NCBI GenBank assembly: GCA_036245805.1
Contig: BTRK01000006.1
Span: 36,212,901-36,276,900, forward strand
DNA length: 64,000 bases
Source: Pristionchus mayeri
Taxonomy: Eukaryota; Nematoda; Chromadorea; Rhabditida; Neodiplogasteridae
Reading direction: 5' to 3'
Shown: one piece after another, positions 25,424 to 37,692 of the stretch
Numbering within the stretch: position 1 is the stretch's first letter
Layout: each line of letters starts with the position of its first letter
Notes under the pieces: generated by a model
Seen by the model: only the letters and a program-made list of their open reading frames with translations
Told to the model about the DNA's origin: nothing
The model's database searches: none
Made by a program: the position numbers and the translations under genes

Positions 25424-26957
25424 ATGCTCGTCCTCGGATTTGGAATCGGCTCGCTAATTCTGGCCTTCGTGTGGTCATTCTCATTCATCATCTGTCTCTT
25501 CCTATCGCGCACTAAGGGACCGTGAGTTTTTTCCAAATTGACACAAATCTGCTCTGATGGGCAACTCTCTGCGTGCTTTCTGCAAAAAAAATTGCCAGAA
25601 GAAGATAAAATGAGCTGAATTTACAGCGTATTTTTACCCGTTAACCATGGAACCAACTTGCCCAATATATCTTCAAATAGCAATTTGTTTACATTTTGAC
25701 AAATAATATTCAAGCTCTCGCAATTTCTGGGAGCTAAATATCAACAATTTGTGCATTGTTTATGCGCGTCATTTAGCGTGATTGAGTACACGGTCCATCC
25801 ACTCAATCTCTCCATTGATTGATCGTCTCTAGTTGTAGCGGAGGGTCAATCTCTGCGTGATCATTAAACGGCGTCGATAGGAAGAAGAACGAACGAAAAA
25901 AGACATAAAGATAAGAGAAATTGCACGGACACTCCAAGTAGTAAACAGGCGCGCGATGGGGTTATCGGCCAACGCAAAAACGATCGCCGTCGACCACGCG
26001 ATCGAAAGAGGGGACGGGGAAGACTGATGGAGTGAATCATTCGCCCTCATCTCCCCACCGTTAGAATTGCATCATTCTTGTCGATCGTGAAACGCACATG
26101 CACGGGGGGCGTCCCCCACATTGCTTCTCCTTTTTACGGTTCCAATCTTGCTCTGAACAAGCGCGCTCTTTGTTAAAGATTACATTGAAAATCGTTTGTG
26201 CGACCAAAAATTCAATGGTCAAAATGCCATTGTGCATGTGCACAACATTGGAAGCCACGACGAAATAACAAGAGAGAGTGAAAAACTTGCCCGTGGCTCA
26301 TTTCTGTAAAACGGCTCTGACAAGGACCACTCATCAAAATATTTCGTATACTGAATTGAGGCTTCGTTACGTGAGTGAATCTGAATAATAGTGTGCGCTC
26401 ATTCGAATTCAAAAAAGCTGCAAATAAATAAGCGTTGCAAACAGGTTCATCGACAAAAAATGGATAAATGCATAGGGCTAGGTCAGATGGTTCGCCACAC
26501 TGTTAGGACAATTCCACCGATAGCTAATGAGGTCGGGGAAGAACGATACTATTTCCAGTCCGGCAGCCTTCGGCATGACGCTCCTCGCAGCAGCCATCAC
26601 CGCAGCACTCATCTTCTGGCCTCGAGGGGGACTCCGTATTGCCGACCTCACCTCGCGTCCCTTCGATCCCATCTTTGTCAGCCTCTCTTCTTTCTACTCG
26701 ACTGCACACTGTAGCCGAGTATTGTGACGTTTTGCTTCACTATTCATAACTAGTGTGTCCCCTCTCTCCATCTCATTTCGATCCTCCTCTTTCAGATACC
26801 TCGAATTGCTCTTCTCGTTCTTCTCTCGGTAATCTGCCTCGCACTCCTCCTCAATCTATTCAAAACGATCCTCTTCACTAGACTCACTGTCTCTCCAGTC
26901 GAACATCGTCATGTCACCATCGACTACAACAACCGATTAGCGCCCTTTCCCAGATAG
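25424..26957 (+). CDS. tmem-218: TMEM218-like ciliary transition-zone membrane protein
   Basis: Three exons give 125 aa: 25424-25521, 26559-26676, 26796-26957. Three hydrophobic segments follow the TMEM218 order. The N-terminus reads LGFGIGSLILAFVWSFSF then a LSRTKGP loop. The second segment is TLLAAAITAALIFWPRGG, with the FPRxG-like end. The third follows DPIFIPRIALLVLLSVICL, which parallels the family's DDFF-I-RY-LLAF segment. The human protein is about 115 aa, so the length fits. TMEM218 is a transition-zone protein linked to ciliopathies. The consensus X-box in the promoter independently supports a ciliary role. Intron 1 is about 1 kb, unusually long for the window. The family call rests on pattern recall, not a search. 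Confidence 0.8.
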
Positions 26958-27461
26958 GAAGTGCTCATTGGAGACGCCGACGTCCTTCTTTGTACACCAT
27001 CCCATTTCCTCTCCCACTCCTTCCTCTCTCACAGATTGTCCTTACCATCCTCCATCCGACTACAGGCTGTTATTGCCCGCAGTACCGATGGTCCCACTCT
27101 GACTCGACTCTCCTCCCATTAATCTCTCACATCTCCATTCCAATCCGTGTTGGTTCCTCCACTTCATTCCCCTTGTCCAATCTTCCTTCCATCCTTGTCC
27201 ATTCGTCATTCCATTCGTCATCCTCTCTCACACACCTTGCCAATTCGAACTGTCAGAATGAATTGATGAATAAGGTTGGAAGGAGAATCAGGGCGGAGTC
27301 TAAGTCCTCCTCCCCTTCTACGGGAGGGATCTCCATCCCATTCTATACTCGAGGCCTCCATCTGGCTTCTTCCTCCCCGTTCCACTCTTCCTCCTATCTA
27401 TATCTCCATTACTGTTCCTCAGTCTTGTCCACATCAGTCCGATTGCTCACAGGTAATCAAT
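26958..27461. other. Intergenic, pyrimidine-rich
   Basis: 3' flank of tmem-218 and 5' flank of the neuropeptide gene. A CAG dinucleotide-type acceptor (CTCACAG) lies just upstream of the ATG at 27,462 and could be a trans-splice site. Nothing else is supported. Confidence 0.5.
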
Positions 27462-27990
27462 ATGGCTTCTCTCCTCTCTGTCCTCCTCTCCTTCCTCTTC
27501 ATCGTCTCGGTACTGGCTGAATTCGACGGAGATATGTTCAATGTAAGTGCATCAACCATTCACTTCCCCTCTTTAATGACCCGTGTCAATTATTCAGAAG
27601 GCACAATTCGCCGTAGGATTCGGGAAGAGATCTGTCGACGACCTGGGAAAGCGGTCTGTAGACGACACATTCTCGGTTAGAATTTATTCCATCACCATCA
27701 TGAGTTCCTCCCTCAACTGTGCCTCATCAGACGCGTCTGAGTGGTCAACAAAGGGTATTATCAAGAAAATGTTTATCTTTGATCTTTTCAGCGTGCACAG
27801 ATTCCGATGGGTTTCGGAAAGAGGAGCGCCCCTGAACTGATGGAAGGTGAGTCTCTGTGGAGTTTGAATGACGTCACTCACGCCCTTTTCAGAAATGCCG
27901 AGCAGTCGCTACGCGCGATTCTTCTCCGTAGGTCGCAGGTCAGTTGACTCACAGATTCGGCGTCTTGACGCCAGACTCGTTCTCGGCTGA
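27462..27990 (+). CDS. Neuropeptide precursor with GFamide-type peptides
   Basis: Four exons give 95 aa: 27462-27542, 27598-27675, 27792-27846, 27893-27990. Exon 1 encodes a signal peptide ending near VLAEFDGD. Dibasic sites after glycine release predicted amidated peptides: AQFAVGFG-KR and, after SVDDTFS, RAQIPMGFG-KR. SVDDLG-KR lies between them, and a longer peptide ends SRYARFFSVG-RR. The MGFG and VGFG C-termini recall C. elegans NLP-6-type MGFamide/FGFamide peptides; that comparison is from memory. The spacer SVDD or SVDS recurs after each cleavage site. Exon 4 could alternatively splice at a GTCAGT inside FSVGRR. It is secreted from dense-core vesicles, presumably neuronal. Confidence 0.75.
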
Positions 27991-29486
27991 ATCAGCACTA
28001 CCCACTGCACCTTTTGTTCATGCGCGCCCGTAATCAATTCAACCACGGCTCTCGCGCAGCCTCTAACAGAAAAAAGGATCATGTAAGCATGAGAAATGAA
28101 AAGAATCCTGAAATGACGCGCGAACCCCGACAATAGACAGAGTAGATCGGAATCCTCCGAGAGTCACTCCTCTCTCCTTTATCGCAGTCATTAATTCACA
28201 GAGGCGAGGAAGCAGTTCGATTGCCGAGTGGGAGCCGTCTCTTCCTCCTCCACTAGAGATCCAATCGATTCCCCATACACTCCACCATATAGCATTCCGA
28301 GTTCATACTTCCTTACTACTCATGCATTCTCTAACTATCCCCTTCCTTCGGCAGGGCCCTCATTCCATTCATTCTCTTCCTGGATAAAGTCATCGATCCG
28401 TGTTTGTCCTTTTCTCCACGTTCGAAGGGGGGGATGAACAGACAGACTCGTGATGCGTTACACACCACTACGAAAATAATACATGCCCGAGGAGTTGTCT
28501 CGGAAGGAGTGGGTGACGGGGGAAGAGGGCAGCAGAGACAAGGGGAAGCGGGGAGAGACAGAGGGAGGGAAGGATGTAGGTGGGGGTGGGATGGGCGTCA
28601 GTCCGATCCACTTGTCGTCACGCCTCAATCTCAGATCCTTCCTCGTCTTGCTTCATCCTAATCCTTTCCCCGTCACGGTGCCTACTGTACATAACTCACT
28701 TCTTCCTCATCCATTAACTCGCACTCAAGATATAATCTGTCAATTCGCCTCTTCGTTGACTGAGCCAATCTGTGTGCATGGAGAGCGAATCTCGGGTGTC
28801 AGTGGATGGAATGAGAAAACGGAGAAGAACGAGATGGCGTTTAATGTCACCTCATCCCTCCTCGTCTCTTTACACTCAAATACCGCTACGACACTGCGAT
28901 TGAGTCGATGGAATCTTGATGGAATTAGTGAGGAGACGGTCGCAGGCCACACTGGAATCATCTCTTACTCCATCTCCCCCCCCCCCTCCCTCTCTCTCTC
29001 TCTCTCTTCGCTCTTCCTTCGCACTTCACACTGATCACACTCAATGAGACACGGCTGTGATGTTGCCACGACTTCGAGTCTCCATTTCACTTTTCCCATC
29101 GCACTCTGCCCCATGTCGTGTCCTATCAGTTACAGTACTCATCTGATCATGCTCCGCCTTTTGCTTTTCATTCGATTCGTTCGTTCGTTCTCGCAGTTCG
29201 GAAATATTACATCTCCGATTCTTTCTTTATACTCTCCTCCCGAAGTCGTCAGATGAACGAGTTAAAAAACGGAAGGAGAGACATAAATCCTTTGGATCGA
29301 AGTGGAAGATCGACGGATTCCACTCATTTCACTCGTGTGTTCTTCTTCTCCCCGTTTCATGATCCCCATCCCCCTCTCACTTGCTCGCAAATATCCCCTG
29401 GAGATGCTCATTCTCTCACCGTGTTATCGCATATTCCCCGTTCTCGTGTGTCGTTATCGTCGATGGAATCTGACATCATCCTTCAG
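27991..29486. other. Intergenic, pyrimidine-rich
   Basis: CT-rich with a CT microsatellite near 28,980-29,020. Open frames here are compositional and I find no consistent splice model. The right end probably holds the 5'UTR intron of the Glu/Pro-rich gene. Confidence 0.5.
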
Positions 29487-32400
29487 ATGTCGGAGATCGA
29501 GGAGGTGGAGGAGATCCAGGAGGAGAATGCAGAGGAGGCAGTCGAGGCTACTGGTTTGTACTATTTTTCGCTCTTCTTTTTACACCCCGTGTAGTGTCCC
29601 ATTTTCGGGTGTTTATGAGCCACCTGAGAAAGGTGATTTGAAGCTAATAAGTGTGCATGCGAACGACAGTAGAGTGTTTGTAGAGAGATCTCAGTTGGAG
29701 GGAAGTGCAAAAAGAGTGCCGATGAGCCATCACTAGATCCATCCTGATCCGATCCATCTTGTCTGATTTTCTCTCTTTTGCCATTGATCCAGTGTGAGAG
29801 AGAGAGACTCGAGGAGGAGGACAACTGCTGATTTGCTGCCTCAGTTTCTTCTCTTCACTCTGATCTCTCCTCTCCGCCTACTCACATGAGAGAAAAACGT
29901 CGAGGACAAAATACTCAAAAAGTAGAGACAAAAAGTGGCGATCGCTTTCCAAGGAACCTAAGAATAACATTGATTGATGGTAGCGCGTGACAAATTGCCG
30001 AAGACAGGTGGAATGTATCTACAATAGATCCAAGACAATAACAAGAACTGGAGCAAATTCCCGATCTGAGACGTGGTTAAGGAATCAGCTGGGCATGACT
30101 GAGTCGCATAGAGCCAAGGATAAGGCGAGACTGTGAAGGAGAAGGGAAAATTAGCAAAGGGGTGTTCGCAATCAATGCCTTGTTTACCGAAAAAAAAAGT
30201 GAAAATTGTGTACACACTTCAACATTTAGATTGCAAATTTTTATTTCTTTTAAAATCTTTTCGGATGACAAATTCGTCGCAATCGCTGGCCCCTGATGAT
30301 GGCTCACTGCAGGCGAGGAGGAGCAGGCCGAGCCCGAGGCTGCCGAGGAATCTGCCGCCCCCGTCGCTGACGACGACAGAACCGAAGACCAGGCGAGCAT
30401 CCTTGTCCCTTTCTTGCTGTTCTGGCCTGTCCACTCCCTTTTACGCTAAGCACGCCACAATGTGCATTGCCGCAGATAGGATCGCGATTAATTTTATGTC
30501 GTATCAAAGCCTGCAGCGTCGCACGGATCAACATATTATTCTCGGCGCATTGTTCCTCGCTTGATGTACCATCCTGTTACGTGAAGAGATGTTTTGTATG
30601 AGCATGATGCGAGTGATTGATTCCTCCTCATTCCCTCCTTCTTCTCTCTACTCTTCTCTCCTTCGACAACTGCCGTCTCCCAGTCGGGACTCCTTCTCTT
30701 CTCTTCTCACTTCTCCATCCTCCCCCTCACTCGACCTCCGACCCATCCCTCGCTGTCCCCCCCCTCCTCCTTCCACTCCACTCCCTATCAGTCCCATAAT
30801 CACTGCTCATAAGTCATCAGCTTCCTCATGCATGCCTCCGTCCTTCATCCATTCGTCGTCCTCTATTACACCTCCTCCCCCCCCCCTACTGCCTTCCCCC
30901 CTGATGCTCCATCGTCTCTACTCACACAGTTGCCACGCAGCAAAATAAGAGAACTGCGTGTAGTAAAGTCGAGGATCGGTTCGCCTCGTTTGAGGGATGC
31001 AGCAGCATTTCACTGTTCGCACATGTGATTCCAGTCTTCTTCTCTTGCACACCCCGTCTGCCCCCTCTTTTTGTCTGTCCACTTGTACACTGTTTGCATC
31101 CCACGCGTCTTCTCACAAACTACTCTCACTTCTCAGGTGCCCGATATCTCGGGAACGGAAGTGATTGACCCTATGACGACTTCCATGGACGGTATCGAGG
31201 AGTTGCCAGCCGCCGAAGAGACTCACGTAAGCCCCTCTATACTGTAGTTACTCTGCAATGCTCGAGTTCCGTCTACTTCTTCTCTAATCTCTTCACTAAC
31301 TTTCTGCACTAACTCTTCTCTATGTCTCCTCTCTTCTCTCACAGGTCCACGAGACGATTGAGGAGGAAGGCGAGGAAGTCCCTCAGGAGGCAGCTGAGGA
31401 GGTTCCCGAGGAGAACCCCGAGGTTGCCGAGGAAGAGACTGCGGCTCCCGCTGAGGAACCCGCCCCCGAGGTCCCCCCACTGTGTCTTGTCCTTTCCACT
31501 TCTTCGCTCTCAAAGCCTTGCCTATCCCTTTCGAGTAGTCCACGTAGGCGTAACATCGCATCCACTCAGAACATCCGTTCGTTGGTAGATAAACAGAGTG
31601 ATCAGTAGTTCACTATGGGTTTCTATTGTAGGAGGAGCCAGTGGCCGAGGAGGAGCCTCCCGCGGAGGAGGCTCAGGAAGAGGCCGCTCCTGAAGAGGCG
31701 CCAGTCGAAGTGACGCCCCAGGAGGAAGTGAGTGATAAAGGGGGAAGCCCCCCTCACTTCCTCGTACTCCAAGGCGTCCTTGCAGGCCCCTCAGGAGGAG
31801 GAACCCGCTGCAGAAGACGCCGTCGTCGACGTGCCCGTCGAGGCAGCCGAGGAGACTCCCGCTGAGGAACCTGCTGCAGAGGAGGTACGACAGTCTGCCG
31901 ATGACCTCGACTATTACGGTGTTGAGGCGCCTGCCGATGAGCCTGCCGCCGAGGAGGAACCTCCTGCAGAGGAAGTGGCAGAGATCGCCATCGAGCAGAC
32001 CAATCTGGTTAGTTATTTATGAATATAGCTAACTTTATGTTTCGAATATTTCTTCTCATTTAAAAAAATCTGTTTTTTCAAAGATAACGAGATTTGCAGT
32101 TGACTGAGGTAGCTGTCGAATCCGAGCCCGCAGCAGAGGAGGCCCCCGTCGAGGAGGAGGTTCGCTATATCTCTAAACGGCAAATACGAATTAATTCAGG
32201 CCCCCGCCGAGGAGCCGGCCGCTGAGGAGGAGGCCCCTGCTGAGGAGCCCGAGAAGGTAGGCAATTATATTTATGAGATCTATGTGGCATGAGCGATGTT
32301 TGGACGTATGAGAGAGATATGAGTGACGTAGAGTAGATAGTAGATGACGTTGAGACGCAGTTCCAGACACCTGCTCAGACGCCTGCCGAGAACAAGGAGT

Positions 32401-35340
32401 TCGAGCTGCAGGCGCCTCCCGAGGGCAAGCGACCCCGCACTCCCAATGAGCTGGATGAACCCGCCGATGAGGAGGTGAGCACATTATGGTACCCACATCA
32501 ATCTAATAGGTTTACATTCAATGACAAGACAACTGAATTACCTGGGCATTAGCAATTTCTTACGTTTACGTAAGTTTTTATTAAATGAGCAATAGTTGCA
32601 GTTCCAAGACGCGCCCTCTACGCCAGCACCCACTACCCCGGCGCCCACGACTCCCGCAGCCTCGAGCACTCCTGCTCCTGCGACCCCTGCGGCGTCGACC
32701 CCCGCCGCGACCACCCCGGCACCGGCCACGCCTGCCGCCACTGCCACCCCCGTCGCCTCGGTGCCGCCAACTCCCAAGAGTACGGCACGCATGAATGGAT
32801 CCATTCCCGGAACCCCCAAGAGCGCGGCTGTTGCCACGTAAGTTAATGTGTTCATATTTGTTACTATTTATCTCCGAATTTTGTAAACGTTGAAACAACG
32901 ATGTTTCTCTGTAGCCCCGTGGTCACCACTGCCACGCCCAAGGGTGCAGGCGAATTCAACTTCGAGGAGATCCCGGCTACTCCCAAGTCCGCTAAGGCCA
33001 TCTCTTTCGAAGATGAGGTACTGACCGCATGCTAATCAAGAAATCAATAAATGAATTCACAGCCCGCTCCCGCTACTCCCAAGTCGGCCAAGACCCCGAA
33101 GACCCCCAAGACGCCCAAGACACCCAAAACTCCTAAGACCCCGAAGACGCCTGCCGCCGAGGAGGTCGTCGAGGAGCCCGTAGCAGAGCCCGAACCCGAA
33201 CCCGAAGTCGCTGAGGAGGAACCCACACCTGTTGAGGAGGTCGAAGAGGTTAGTATTTATGCATTAATCAAAGATATAACTCAAAAATGGCAACAGGAGA
33301 TGACGAAGGAGGAGGTCGCTCCCCTCACCGAGGAGGAGCCCGCGGCTGAGCCCGAACCTGTCACCGAGGAGGCTCAGGAGGAGCCCCAGGCAGAGGAAGA
33401 TGAGGCACCCAAGGTACGCAATATCCTATTCAACAATGACGTCTTCCGATTCCAGACGCCGGTGACTCGTCGTGAGCCTTCTGCCTCTCCTCCTCCTCGT
33501 GCTCGTCGTCAGGCATCTCCCTCTCCTCCCCGTCGTGAGGCGAGAGAGGGAAGAGGAGAAGTAGCTCCCCGTGACCATGTCTGCTACGATGAGGACAGTT
33601 ACAGAACCGTGAGTGATGATGAATATGACTTCTAAGAATCGTTGATTCCAATCGATAGTGGTATCATAATAAAGAATTAGTGGTGAGAAGATGCGGGAGA
33701 TCCGCGCGGAGGCAGAGGGGGCAAACATGTTCAAGCCATCCATCGAGTGGGAGGATACGCTTCTCCGTGCACTATGGCAACTTTCTCCCGTTGATCCCCC
33801 AACACTCCTTCACTTTTTGTCGCCTTTATCCCGAACTGTGGCGCATCTCTCGTATCGATCTGCGAAGACGCTCACTGTTCACTGTTCTCAGCTTAGGCAA
33901 AGCGCGCTTCTTCACGAACTTCAATCTTTCCCTGCTCTGCTATTATCAATATGCTTGAGGTGCCCCCACCTCGTATGCCCACCGATCGTTCGTTCTCGTC
34001 ATGGGCGCCTCCTGAGAAGGAGTCGTACACTCCCATTACGCCCTTCGTCGCCACTCACAAGTACTCGACGGACACTTCATCCTACAAGCCTGCTAATCTG
34101 TACACCAGCTTCTTCGATGATATGGTCCACTCGGGTAAGCATTTTTTCATTAGAAATTTTAAAAAATTCCATGTTATTTTCTCATAATATTACGATTTAT
34201 TTGCGCAATTCATTTTTCTCGAGTGGGTGCGAAAGAGTAGCGAGAGAGAGAGAGGGAGAGAGAAGGGGATGGCGTGTGTTTGTGAGGGCGAAGGACGAAG
34301 ATGCAAGGGTGCCGAGAACTCTTTTTGTTCCTGTGGGAATGAAGGGGGAAAGCAACAGCAGGTGAAGAGGCGGAGGAGGAAGACTCTGAGAAGAGAACGA
34401 GCCATCGAAAACACTCCATTGCATCCTGTTACACTAGGCTAGAGAGCTTTTCTCCCCTCGGAATCAGACGAATGGCAGGGAAGAAGGGGAATCGATCGAA
34501 CGGGACCGCGAAACAGTGAAAATTTAGAATAAGTAGTGGAAAAGAGCAATGGAGTTCTACTGACAGAAAATATGATGTCATCAAATATTTGATGTCACTT
34601 CAGGACCCTTCTCGAATGCCCTCTACGCCACGACTCGTATCGTGGAGAGATCTCGCTCTCGTGCTCGCGAACGCAAGAACGCCATGAGAAGCCAGCGATC
34701 CGCCTCCAACTACTGGAGGTACGAGTAGAAAAAGCATTCGATTTAACCACTGCAATTTATGTTTCAGTTAGTCAGTATTTATAACTAATTGAACCTTTTT
34801 CAGGTACTCGCAGACTGCTGGAGCTCCCCTGCGCACAAGGGACTACTCCACTCCTCCCACTTACACCGTACGCTATTCCTCTTTGCATCCAAAGAACGAT
34901 TCCCAATAGAACATTCAACTTGTCAATCAAGGACGTTTTTGGAGTTTGCTGATGTGTCAGACGATCGTATTTCGCGTGAATTCTTACTTGAGAAGTACTC
35001 GTTTAGGTGAACCGCCCTCCCAGCCGTGCCGGTTCCTTCACCTCCTTCATTGACTACTCGGCCTCCAAGAACTACGAGCTGTCCCGCCAGAGCAGCCGAA
35101 CTTCCCTGTACGACTCGACCCAGAACCTCTCTCGCTCCAGGTTACGATCACCAAATGATCCCAACAAACCGTAGCCTCTTCAGCTCTCGCAGCAACGTCG
35201 ACTTCTACCAGGGAACGGGCCGAATCTCTCGTGTTGACTCTTATGTCAATGACCTGCACAGAAACTACGAGTACGAGGTGAGTCTCCCCTCCTCTCTTTG
35301 CACTGCCCCTCCACTGGAGTGGAGACGTCTCTCGTCTAGT

Positions 35341-35392
<52 letters not shown>

Positions 35393-36100
35393 GAGATTGT
35401 CCTTGTTCAGATGCCCGCCAGCTACGAACGCTACCGTTCTCACTCTCGCACCCGTGAATCTCCCCTCTACTCGGTGAGTACCCTTCCCTCCCCCATCCTC
35501 ACCCATTCATGTCTCGCTCTAATCACTCGCTTATACTACTCCAGTAGGGTAGTTCGAACTGACCTTCAGAATAATGCGATGATGACGCAATCGCTTTATG
35601 ATGAGATGCCAACGGCAACGGAGAAGAGGAGATACGGAGTGAGCCCCGCCGTCCGAGGCACCTACGAGGTGACACGACTAACCAGAGTGAAGTAGTCTCG
35701 ATGCAGTCTGTCCCTTCCCTCTCGTCGTCGTCCTTAGTAGTCCTTTCCTCTAGAGTCCCTTCCTCGGCTAGTCTAGTCCGTTCCCCCTCCTTCTCCTCCT
35801 CCTCTCCCTATCCCCAGTCCCTTCCAGGATCGCATCGGTCAGCTGGAGAGGAGTCTCTCCCGTGAGCGAATTCAGAAGGACAGAGTGAGTGACGAGAGAG
35901 GTCCTTCCTCTCTTCCCTCAGAGAGGTCAACTCAACCTCGTCTGTCCATTCAGATGCGTCAGGAGTACTCGGATCTGTCGAACAAGCTGAACCAGGCGAT
36001 GAGACAGATGGAGTTGCTTCGATCCTCCTCCTACTCCTCGCTGAGACACTCCCACGCCCCACGGACCTCCGTCTTCGGGCACTTCTACCCGTACTACTGA
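29487..36100 (+). CDS. Glu/Pro/Ala-rich then Ser/Arg-rich multi-isoform protein, unrecognised
   Basis: 24-exon model, 870 aa: 29487-29553, 30313-30392, 31137-31226, 31345-31470, 31632-31727, 31786-31884, 31927-32007, 32100-32159, 32200-32256, 32361-32474, 32602-32837, 32915-33017, 33063-33248, 33297-33413, 33456-33608, 33960-34134, 34604-34718, 34804-34867, 35007-35140, 35184-35277, 35411-35473, 35570-35668, 35828-35884, 35954-36100. Most exons are phase 0, so they can be skipped freely. The first half is low-complexity (EEPAAEE, TPAPTTPA) with seven KTP units near 33,095. The second half is Ser/Tyr/Arg-rich (DRSFSSWAPPEKESYTP, SRSRARERK) and ends in a coiled coil (QEYSDLSNKLNQAMRQMELL). There is no signal peptide or TM. 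A filament- or microtubule-associated role is only a compositional guess. A shorter isoform stops at 33635 (DDEYDF), with AATAAA at 33668. The join from exon 15 to 16 uses a CTTGAG acceptor, so two genes remain possible. Confidence 0.7.
33668..33673 (+). terminator. Polyadenylation signal of the short Glu/Pro-rich isoform
   Basis: AATAAA lies 33 nt after the stop at 33635 that is reached when the donor at 33608 is not used. Confidence 0.6.
35347..35389. repeat. (GA)n microsatellite
   Basis: Uninterrupted GA repeat of about 43 nt inside the intron 35278-35410 of the Glu/Pro-rich gene. Confidence 0.9.
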
Positions 36101-36604
36101 TCACTTGCCTCTCCTATTGCCTATCCCTTGCCGATCCCCGTGAATGTGCCCCCCCCCCTCCTTCCCTATCCTCTTCTATCCTCTCCTTTTCTTTCTATGT
36201 AATACACGTATAACCATGTTCCTATTCTATCTGTACCCATATGCTCCTCCTCCTATTCTTTCTCCTCCTTACTTCTGTATAACTCACACACCGCGAACGT
36301 CTCTATGTACTCTATTCGCTTCTAGTCTCTCGAATCGGGAGGAAATCCATGCATAATCGATAGTCGAGTCGGCAGCTCCCGATCACTAGAATCGTCTAGT
36401 CTGATCATTCATTGCACCTCTCACGGTCGCAGTGTCTAGAGAGAGTTCATCCACTGTTCAACTATCGATCATGATAAAGAGTGGAGTGAACACTATCGTA
36501 CTCACTTTCCATCTGTCCTCACACACCTTCTTTTTAATCCTCTTCTTCCTATCTACAGTAACCACTTCTCCTCCGCCTTGGTTTACCGTAATCTCCCGTT
36601 GCAG

Positions 36605-37147
36605 AGTTCAAACTCCACCGGTCCAGAGCTTGCCTCAAACGGAGTCTACGTCACGAAGCGTGCCCCTAGCTATTCGACCCTCTCTCGCCTTTACAATAGC
36701 CGCACCAACGTCTGGAATGCTGCCTTCTGATCGGTACCTCGTTTTGCTTTACAGTAGAGTTCACAACATGAAGATGGAAAATACTATTCCATCCAAGACA
36801 GGTGTACACGAAATACAGAAGGTTTATGATGATAATGATCAGGATAATGTAGATTTGTTCGTGCTTCAATTCCATACGCCTCATTCCACGTGTACCAGAT
36901 TATTGTATTGACTTATCAGTGCTATCTTCTTTCTTTAATCTCGCAGATTAATATAAATTTTAAAAAAATCATCGTTTCCAGGTGGAGGATCGGTAACTAC
37001 TGCTACGGCGGCATCTACTCCAAATCTCAGCAAAAGGACGAACGACCCACTTCTGAATTACTTGATTACTATAAGAAGAGCATTGATGCCCGTGCTTCTC
37101 TGGAGCGACGGGAGCTCTGCTCTCAATTGCCCTCTCTTCGTCGTTAG
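36605..37147 (+). CDS. Candidate alternative 3' exons of the Glu/Pro-rich gene
   Basis: Two exon-like segments lie beyond the main stop. 36605-36730 opens after TTGCAG in phase 0 and codes 41 residues with LASNGVYVTKRAPSYSTL, ending WNAAF-stop. 36982-37147 opens after TTTCCAG and must be read with one leading base; it codes WRIGNYCYGGIYSK and ends LPSLRR-stop. Both share the Ser/Tyr/Arg character of the upstream exons, and upstream donors of matching phase exist (for example 34718 or 35140 for the second). I infer alternative C-termini. A separate small gene is the alternative. Confidence 0.45.
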
Positions 37148-37692
37148 TCCTTCTCTTTCCCACTTTTAAATTTTCATGACATCTGTAACTTGTTCCTATC
37201 ATGTATAATTTTCTACTTCAATTACTAGAATATGTGTTTGACTGTGAGTGCGTGTGTTTATTGTGCTTGTGTAAGTGCTTCTTCGTCGTTGCTCTCGCTC
37301 TTTCTTCTGCCTTATTCATTTCTGGCTGAGTATATGGGATAAAGAGATGATGATGCCTTCTACGAATGATGCAATCTGGTAGGAAGGCGTGTGAGTGATG
37401 AGGCAGCGAGGGGGAATAACAAAACAAGAACAGTTGCCGACGCATCGCTCTCAAGTCTCAAGAATGAAGGAAAGAAGAGTTTTCACTTGCTCCATCGCTT
37501 CAAGAGAGAAGAGACCAGATTACACACGAGAAAAAAATACGTGCATAATGAATTCAGGGAACGAATCATCCCATATAATTTATGCATGACAGTGAGGGAT
37601 TTGTCAGATAAGTTGACCTGTATCGCTTTAGATCTGCAACTACGGACTGAGACTACAAATACAGTTTCGAATGATTGGAATGGCGAAAGTGA
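37148..37692. other. Convergent spacer
   Basis: AT-richer sequence between the Glu/Pro-rich gene and tomm-40. A run of GT/TG dinucleotides lies near 37,225-37,275. No gene is recognised. Confidence 0.5.

Noticed and set aside
25650..25664. Palindrome-like GTTAACCATGGAACC in intron 1 of tmem-218, considered as the X-box
   Set aside because: Half-sites do not fit the spacing of RYYNYYATRRNRAC, whereas 25350-25363 fits fully and lies in the promoter.
35141..35174. 34-nt intron ending CCGTAG in the Glu/Pro-rich gene
   Set aside because: The acceptor CTCTTCAG nine bases further gives a normal 43-nt intron in the same frame.
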